Program-made: the position numbers and the translations under genes
Source of the DNA: an uncultured Desulfobacter sp.
GTDB taxonomy: Bacteria; Desulfobacterota; Desulfobacteria; Desulfobacterales; Desulfobacteraceae
Length of the DNA stretch: 64,000 nucleotides
Direction of reading: 5' to 3'
Assembly: GCF_963666145.1 (NCBI RefSeq)
Contig: NZ_OY762614.1
Span: forward strand, 6,252,501-6,316,500
The notes under the pieces: model-generated
What the model was told of the DNA's origin: nothing
The model's input: only the letters and a program-made list of their open reading frames with translations
Databases searched by the model: none
Part shown: positions 59,329 through 64,000 of the stretch, one piece after another
Position numbering within the stretch: the first letter of the stretch is position 1
How the letters are laid out: the number at the start of each line of letters is the position of its first letter

Positions 59329-60176
59329 TGGAATCGATATTTTTCGCTATTTCGGCATTGATTCTGGCCCCTTTGGCCGGCGGCCTTTTAGCCGGTATTG
59401 ACCGGCGCATTACGGCACGGATGCAGTCCCGCCTGGGGCCGCCCATACTGCAGGCCTTTTACGATGTGGGCAAACTGTTTGGAAAAGAACGGCTGCTGGT
59501 CAATCGCTGGCAGATTGTGTGCTGCTGGGTCTATTTTGTCGCAGCGGCCCTATCTGTGGCCCTGTTTTTCGCCCGGGCGGATCTGTTGATCATCTTCTTT
59601 GTCCAGGCCGCCGGTGCCATGTTTCTGGTCATGGGTGCCCTTTCGGTCAGAAGTCCCTACAGCCAGGTCGGGGCCCAGCGTGAACTGATACAGATCCTGA
59701 CCTACGAACCCCTGCTGATTTTGGTATTCGTGGGCATGTATTTGGTTGTGGGCAGTTTCAATGTGGGCGATATCATGGCCTATGATACGCCGCTGTTCCA
59801 AAAACTACCGCTGATGTTCATTGTCCTTAGTTACGCCCTGACCATTAAGCTGCGCAAGTCGCCTTTTGATTTTTCAACCTCCCACCATGCCCACCAGGAG
59901 CTGGTGAAAGGGGTAATGACCGAATACTCGGGCCCGGTACTTGCGGTCGTTGAGATGGCGCACTGGTACGAAACGATTCTGATTCTCTCCGTATGCGCGC
60001 TGTTCTGGACCACAAGCTGGTTCTGGATGATCGTGCTGCTGGTCGCCACCTACCTGGCCGAAATCATCATTGACAACACCATGGCGAGAATGACCTGGCG
60101 CTGGATGCTCAAGTATGTCTGGAGCATCGGCCTGGTTCTGACCTTTATCAATTTTATCTGGCTGCACGTGAGGTAG
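59328..60176 (+). CDS. echB: Ech-type hydrogenase membrane subunit B (NuoH-like)
   Basis: The 282-residue protein resembles NuoH and HycD: GIDRRITARMQSRLGPPILQAFYDVGKLFGKE (the conserved quinone-site-like region of the NuoH family), several helices, and the motif RKSPFDFSTSHHAHQELVKGVMTEYSG, typical of Ech and Hyc subunits. It joins the membrane arm to the hydrogenase head. It overlaps echA by one base and is four bases before echC. Confidence 0.93.
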   Translation: MESIFFAISALILAPLAGGLLAGIDRRITARMQSRLGPPILQAFYDVGKLFGKERLLVNRWQIVCCWVYFVAAALSVALFFARADLLIIFFVQAAGAMFLVMGALSVRSPYSQVGAQRELIQILTYEPLLILVFVGMYLVVGSFNVGDIMAYDTPLFQKLPLMFIVLSYALTIKLRKSPFDFSTSHHAHQELVKGVMTEYSGPVLAVVEMAHWYETILILSVCALFWTTSWFWMIVLLVATYLAEIIIDNTMARMTWRWMLKYVWSIGLVLTFINFIWLHVR

Positions 60177-60179
60177 ACC

Positions 60180-60638
60180 ATGCTTAAAAAATTTTTAAAA
60201 AATTCACAAATAAAATCACCATGGATCATTCATTTTGACTGCGGAAGCTGTAACGGCTGTGATATCGAAACCCTGGCCTGCCTGACGCCGCTTTACGATG
60301 TGGAACGGTTCGGCATCGTCAATGTGGGCAATCCAAAACACGCGGATATCTTGCTGGTGACCGGAACCGTCAACCATCGCAACAAGACCGTGCTCAAAAA
60401 TCTTTATGAGCAGATGCCCGAGCCCAAGGCGGTTATCGCCATCGGGGCCTGCGGCCTGTCCGGCGGCATTTTCCACGACTGCTACAACGTAGTCGGCGGC
60501 GTGGACAAAATCATTCCGGTGGATGTCTATGTTCCCGGGTGTCCTGCAAAACCAGAAGCCATTATCGACGGTGTGGTCCAGGCTCTGGAAATATTTAAAC
60601 AAAAACAAACGGGCGTACCCGAATCCCCCGAAGTATAA
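60180..60638 (+). CDS. echC: Ech-type hydrogenase small subunit (NuoB-like)
   Basis: The 152-residue protein holds the proximal [4Fe-4S] cluster next to the nickel site. Cluster Cys residues are visible in FDCGSCNGCDIE (Cys21, Cys24, Cys27 with two as ligands), IGACGLSGG, and VPGCPAKP. The motif CGSCNGCD is the group 4 hydrogenase form. Length is typical. It lies four bases after echB and ten bases before the next gene. Confidence 0.94.
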   Translation: MLKKFLKNSQIKSPWIIHFDCGSCNGCDIETLACLTPLYDVERFGIVNVGNPKHADILLVTGTVNHRNKTVLKNLYEQMPEPKAVIAIGACGLSGGIFHDCYNVVGGVDKIIPVDVYVPGCPAKPEAIIDGVVQALEIFKQKQTGVPESPEV

Positions 60639-60648
60639 GGACAAATCC

Positions 60649-61029
60649 ATGATTCCAAATGAAACCGCCATCACCTTAGACACCCTTGTTGCCGAGGCCG
60701 GGCGAATGAAACAGGCGGGTTACCGGTTCGTGACCCTGTCCACCGTCACACTTGAAGACGGCTCCACAGACATCCTGTACCATTTTGACAAGGAGATGGT
60801 ACTGTCTCATTTTCGTTTAAATGTGGCTGCAGACACAACAATTCCGAGCATATCAGAGGTTTATTTCAGCGCATTTCTGGCTGAAAACGAAGTCAAAGAT
60901 CTGGCAAATTTTGAATTTGACGGTCTGGCTGTGGATTACAACCGGACCCTGTACCTTGATCCCAGCGTTGAAACCATTCCGCTGGCCAACAATCTTAAAA
61001 TCAAGGACAAAAAAGAGACGAAGGAGTAG
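60649..61029 (+). CDS. echD: Ech-type hydrogenase subunit D (NuoC-like)
   Basis: The start at 60649 follows TATAAGGAC and leaves a normal 126-residue protein; an earlier ATG at 60523 lies inside echC and reads a foreign frame there. The sequence has the NuoC-like fold (AGYRFVTLSTVTLEDGSTDILYHFD, then IPSISEVYFSAFLAENEVKDLANFEF). It stabilises the catalytic module and carries no cofactor. Confidence 0.86.
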   Translation: MIPNETAITLDTLVAEAGRMKQAGYRFVTLSTVTLEDGSTDILYHFDKEMVLSHFRLNVAADTTIPSISEVYFSAFLAENEVKDLANFEFDGLAVDYNRTLYLDPSVETIPLANNLKIKDKKETKE

Positions 61030-61031
61030 GC

Positions 61032-62111
61032 ATGTCCAATAAAACCGTTATTCCCTTTGGGCCCCAGCATCCGGTATTGCCCGAGCCGATCCATCTTAAA
61101 CTGGTGGTGGAAGATGAGATAGTTAAAGAAGCCGTTCCGGCCCTGGGCTATGTCCACCGGGGTTTAGAAATGCTTGCCAGCAAACGTGACTTTAATCAGA
61201 TGATCAACGTATGCGAACGGGTGTGCGGCATCTGTTCCATGATTCACGGCACCTGTTTTTCCCAGTCCATTGAAGATATTATGGGCGTAGAGGTGCCGGC
61301 GCGAGCCGAGTACCTGCGTGTGATCTGGTCTGAACTGCACCGCATGCACAGTCATCTGCTCTGGCTTGGGCTCTATGCCGACGCATTCGGCTTTGAAGCG
61401 CTGTTCATGCAGTTCTGGAAGATTCGCGAACGTATTATGGACATCAATGAGGCAACGGCCGGAAACCGGGTCATTGTTTCGGTAAACGTTGTCGGCGGTG
61501 TTCGCAAAGACCTTTCGCCGGAACAGCTTGACTGGATTCTCAAAGAGCTGGTTCTTGTGGAAAAAGAGTTAAAAAAGCTGGAGAGCACCTTGCTCGATGA
61601 TTATACGGTGAGAACCAGAACTGTGGGCGTCGGTGTCATGACCTATGAACAGGCCTATGATCTGGGAGCGGCCGGACCTACGCTTCGCGGCTCCGGGGTT
61701 GCACAGGATATGCGCCTGACCGGGTACGGTGCGTATAAACACCTGGATTTCCAGGCGGTGACCCATAAAGACGGCGATTGTTACGCCAGATGCTGGGTTC
61801 GTTTCCATGAGGTGTACCAGTCCATAGATCTGGTACGCCAAGCCATTGCCGCGTTACCTGCCGGCGACCTTGCCGTAAAGGTCAAAGGCAATCCGGAAGG
61901 AGAGACGGTCGTGCGTGTGGAACAGCCCCGGGGCGAGTGCCTTTATTATGTAAAGGGCAACGGCACCAAGCTGCTGGACCGGGTGCGAATCCGCACCCCA
62001 ACCTTTGCCAACATCCCCTGCCTTCTGACCATGCTGCCGGAATGTGAACTGGCCGACGTGCCGGTCATTGTCTTATCCATTGATCCATGCGTCAGCTGTA
62101 CGGAACGCTAA
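61032..62111 (+). CDS. echE: [NiFe]-hydrogenase large subunit, Ech type
   Basis: The 359-residue catalytic subunit keeps all nickel ligands: Cys65 and Cys68 in CERVCGICSMIHGT (first motif) and Cys353 and Cys356 in SIDPCVSCTER at the very end. In NuoD of complex I these cysteines are lost, so this is a hydrogenase and not a complex I subunit. No C-terminal extension after TER is present, so, as in Ech, no maturation cleavage by an endopeptidase is needed. It lies two bases after echD. Confidence 0.96.
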   Translation: MSNKTVIPFGPQHPVLPEPIHLKLVVEDEIVKEAVPALGYVHRGLEMLASKRDFNQMINVCERVCGICSMIHGTCFSQSIEDIMGVEVPARAEYLRVIWSELHRMHSHLLWLGLYADAFGFEALFMQFWKIRERIMDINEATAGNRVIVSVNVVGGVRKDLSPEQLDWILKELVLVEKELKKLESTLLDDYTVRTRTVGVGVMTYEQAYDLGAAGPTLRGSGVAQDMRLTGYGAYKHLDFQAVTHKDGDCYARCWVRFHEVYQSIDLVRQAIAALPAGDLAVKVKGNPEGETVVRVEQPRGECLYYVKGNGTKLLDRVRIRTPTFANIPCLLTMLPECELADVPVIVLSIDPCVSCTER

Positions 62112-62122
62112 AAAGGAGCCTT

Positions 62123-62485
62123 ATGTTTAATTTTACACCCAGCATACTTAAAAATATTGCCTCACGCCCGGCCACCCGGCAATATCCGGTTGTTAAGCGC
62201 GAATTGCCCGAAGGCGTGCGCGGAGAGCTGTACAATGATATTGATGCGTGTATTTTCTGCGGCATGTGTTCACGCAAATGCCCATCACTTTGCATCACGG
62301 TGGACAAAAAGGAGGGCACATGGACCTGTGATCCATTCAGGTGCGTCTATTGCGGTATCTGTGCAGACGCCTGCCCGACTCATTGCCTGCATTTCCACAA
62401 AGCACATAGAACAGTGGCAACGGAACGGCAGATGATCTCCATGCAGGGCGTGCCCAAAGCAAAGAATAAAAATAAAACCGATTAA
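62123..62485 (+). CDS. echF: Ech-type hydrogenase ferredoxin subunit (NuoI-like)
   Basis: The ATG at 62123 follows AAAAAGGAGCC and gives 120 residues. Two [4Fe-4S] motifs are intact: CIFCGMCSRKCPSLC and CVYCGICADACPTHC. They take electrons to or from ferredoxin and pass them to echC. It is 11 bases after echE and ends the operon before a strong terminator. The order A-B-C-D-E-F matches the six-gene Ech type known from Methanosarcina and Desulfovibrio. Confidence 0.94.
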   Translation: MFNFTPSILKNIASRPATRQYPVVKRELPEGVRGELYNDIDACIFCGMCSRKCPSLCITVDKKEGTWTCDPFRCVYCGICADACPTHCLHFHKAHRTVATERQMISMQGVPKAKNKNKTD

Positions 62486-62529
62486 GCTTTTTTGCAAAAA
62501 GCACACTTATGGTTTTATAATACGCATTA

Positions 62530-62570
62530 AAAAATAGGGCTGGTGGGCTCATCCCACCAGCCCTATTTTT
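62530..62570 (+). terminator. Intrinsic terminator after echF
   Basis: AAAAATAGGGCTGGTGGG pairs fully with CCCACCAGCCCTATTTTT, an 18-bp stem with a five-base loop (CTCAT). The A and T runs at both ends make it able to end transcription from either side. Confidence 0.94.
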
Positions 62571-62929
62571 GATATTGATCACTCTCTTTTAATTACGCTT
62601 AACTAACAATCATAGATAAGAATATCGGACTTCCATTCATCTTCCCATAATTGAAATTAATTTTGATCGACCTTCTGAAATCATTTTGAGCTGTTTCGCT
62701 CATGCCGGACAGGCAGGAATTGAAAACAACGTAAAAAAAGCGGACAGGCTGTTGTGTTTTTTTTTCTGCATTATGATTATTTTTTCAAAAGATACAGAAG
62801 AGCAAAAAAAAGAGGGGGGCAAAACGAGGTATTTAACGGGGCCACGGCGTTTGTCTTGCCGGGAGGAATGTTCCGGCATGGGAGTTGCTGATATCCGGTA
62901 TAGGTAATTACTGATAAACAGGAGGGGGC
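62571..62929. other. Intergenic region before the kinase-fold gene
   Basis: About 360 bases after the ech terminator. The last part carries CAGGAGGGGG, the ribosome binding site of the kinase-fold gene. Tracts of T and A (for example TTTTTTTTTC at about 62760) and a short plus-strand frame without its own ribosome binding site are present, but no convincing gene or RNA. Confidence 0.5.
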
Positions 62930-63898
62930 ATGGAATATCAGAAACCGGATCTATTGGAAAGAATCAGGCAGCTTACAGGCAGAGACATACAGCGAACACC
63001 CCGAATTTTTACCGATACCACTCAGTTCATGTCCATCAATCCGGGGGATGTGATGCGGCTTGGAGGCAACGATTACTGGGTCTACAGCAACGCCAAAGAG
63101 GGCCGATTCGGCATTGACGACCAGCCCAAATTCTGGGTAAAAAAGGCTCTGGATCTTGCCGGTAATACTCGCAAGATTGTGAAACTAGTGTTCAAGGAGA
63201 CGTTTAAAGGGTGCCTCGGCCCCCTGGCATTTAACTGTGTCAGGAGCGCAGAAAAAGAAGTAGATGTATTGTCCGCCACCCAGGGGCACCCCAATTTCAT
63301 GCAGGGTCAATGGGTCAGGGACAGCGCAGGCAATTTGGTCCGGATACTGGACATCATCCCCGGCCCTTCGCTTTACAAGTTTCTTCGCGATCTTGACATG
63401 CCCCACAGGGATTATTTCGAGACCCTGTTTCCAACAATCATGGACCGATTTCTAAAAAGTTTGGCTGCTATTGTGCAGATTCATGAACAGAAGCTGCACC
63501 ACGGGGATATTCGGGCCGATCACCTGCTGTGGACCGGTTCGCTTAAAACGCTTGCCTGGATAGATTTTGATTACGATATGGGCGGCCCTGCCATGGATGT
63601 ATTCTGCCTGGGCAATGTACTGCAGCAGGTGGTGGGAAAAGGTCGACACTCCCTAGAAAATATCCATGCCACACCCAGCGCATATCCGGATTTCAAGTCT
63701 GAACTGGAAGACGAGGATATGTCCCTGATGTATTCCCACCGGGTCATGAATTTGCAAAAGCTGTTTCCTTATATTCCGGATACACTTAATGACATCCTGA
63801 TACGATTTTCTCCATCCTCTGAGCCGCATTCCAGGACAGGAAACTGTTATGCAACGGCAAAGGAGCTGCTGGACGATCTTTCAAAATTATTTCCCTGA
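62930..63898 (+). CDS. Protein-kinase-fold protein, atypical
   Basis: The 322-residue protein starts after CAGGAGGGGG. It contains a catalytic-loop-like LHHGDIRADHLLW (HGDxxxxN type with His in place of Asn) and a metal-loop-like WIDFDYDM, both typical of Ser/Thr kinase and aminoglycoside-phosphotransferase folds, and a C-lobe with AMDVFCLGNVLQQVVG. The glycine-rich loop is not evident: the Lys region may be KFWVKKALDL. A substrate cannot be named. It stands alone with a terminator after it. Confidence 0.72.
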   Translation: MEYQKPDLLERIRQLTGRDIQRTPRIFTDTTQFMSINPGDVMRLGGNDYWVYSNAKEGRFGIDDQPKFWVKKALDLAGNTRKIVKLVFKETFKGCLGPLAFNCVRSAEKEVDVLSATQGHPNFMQGQWVRDSAGNLVRILDIIPGPSLYKFLRDLDMPHRDYFETLFPTIMDRFLKSLAAIVQIHEQKLHHGDIRADHLLWTGSLKTLAWIDFDYDMGGPAMDVFCLGNVLQQVVGKGRHSLENIHATPSAYPDFKSELEDEDMSLMYSHRVMNLQKLFPYIPDTLNDILIRFSPSSEPHSRTGNCYATAKELLDDLSKLFP

Positions 63899-63949
63899 TT
63901 CACAACATTTTCTTGGGGAGGGGACAAAAAGCGGTTTCCCATTAATTTT

Positions 63950-63990
63950 AAAAACGGCTGTCGATCATCGACTGTCGTTTTTGTTTTTGA
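63950..63990 (+). terminator. Intrinsic terminator after the kinase-fold gene
   Basis: AAAAACG-GCT-GTCGAT pairs with ATCGAC-TGT-CGTTTTT, a stem with one weak inner position and a one-to-three-base loop, followed by TGTTTTTG. It lies about 50 bases after the stop. Confidence 0.75.
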
Positions 63991-64000
63991 GGCAAAAAGA

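Noticed and set aside
57442..62485. Complex I (nuo) instead of hydrogenase
   Set aside because: The large subunit retains both CxxC nickel motifs and there is no nuoE/F/G.

Overview
This 64 kb window looks like chromosomal DNA of an anaerobic Desulfobacterota bacterium, probably of the Desulfobacterales (sulfate-reducing type). The reasons are a six-gene Ech-type membrane [NiFe]-hydrogenase, an Hdr/Dsr-like iron-sulfur protein that reads a UGA as selenocysteine, a cytochrome c oxidase cluster of the kind such anaerobes keep for oxygen defence, and a PfaC/Ole long-chain lipid cluster. No dsr, apr or qmo gene, rRNA, tRNA, CRISPR array, prophage or insertion sequence was seen, so the taxonomic call is inference. 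Genes are dense, mostly on the minus strand, and arranged in short operons with overlapping or closely spaced ends.

Region by region. (a) 1-9.1 kb: a minus-strand glycan or nonulosonic-acid island, with a winged-helix regulator, a NeuB-like synthase fused to a TIM-barrel sugar isomerase, a BNR/sialidase-like protein, a radical SAM/SPASM protein, a glycosyltransferase, two dehydrogenases and a partial Rossmann-type protein at the edge, next to a UDP-glucuronate decarboxylase. (b) 9.4-18.4 kb: ogt, then a lipid operon transcribed pfaC-like (KS-CLF-DH-DH), oleA, oleB, a membrane-anchored coiled-coil protein, oleC. The rest of the PUFA synthase and oleD are absent. (c) 18.5-21.9 kb: a large inverted repeat, rhomboid protease, sirtuin, HIT protein and unknowns. 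(d) 22-29.8 kb: a three-subunit flavin amine or amino-acid dehydrogenase, an ornithine-cyclodeaminase-like protein, RidA, a divergent AraC regulator and an APC permease. These together suggest catabolism of an imported amine or imino acid. (e) 30-35 kb: miscellaneous genes, including a pheA gene preceded by a phenylalanine-rich leader peptide and a complete-looking attenuator, but with a frameshift before its ACT domain.

(f) 35.6-37.0 kb: an HdrD-like gene that appears to end at a TGA but continues in frame for another 195 codons. A perfect 7-bp hairpin with a GGC loop follows the TGA at SECIS distance, so this is very probably one 440-residue selenoprotein. (g) 37.1-43.2 kb: an A2-type cytochrome c oxidase operon with heme O synthase, a Sco copper chaperone carrying a His/Met-rich repeat, a DOMON protein and a DUF2231 protein. 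(h) 43.5-52.8 kb: an unusual SDR, an acyltransferase fused to an alpha/beta-hydrolase lacking its nucleophile serine, and two divergent Hsp70-family proteins with a DUF2760 membrane protein. (i) 53-56.8 kb: small genes plus an mtnP/apt purine salvage pair. (j) 57.4-62.5 kb: echABCDEF with all four nickel-ligand cysteines, ended by an 18-bp stem terminator. (k) 62.9-63.9 kb: a kinase-fold protein.

The items most worth follow-up are the selenoprotein at 35619-36941, the PfaC-Ole operon at 9.9-18.4 kb, and the pheA attenuator at 32.5-32.8 kb.
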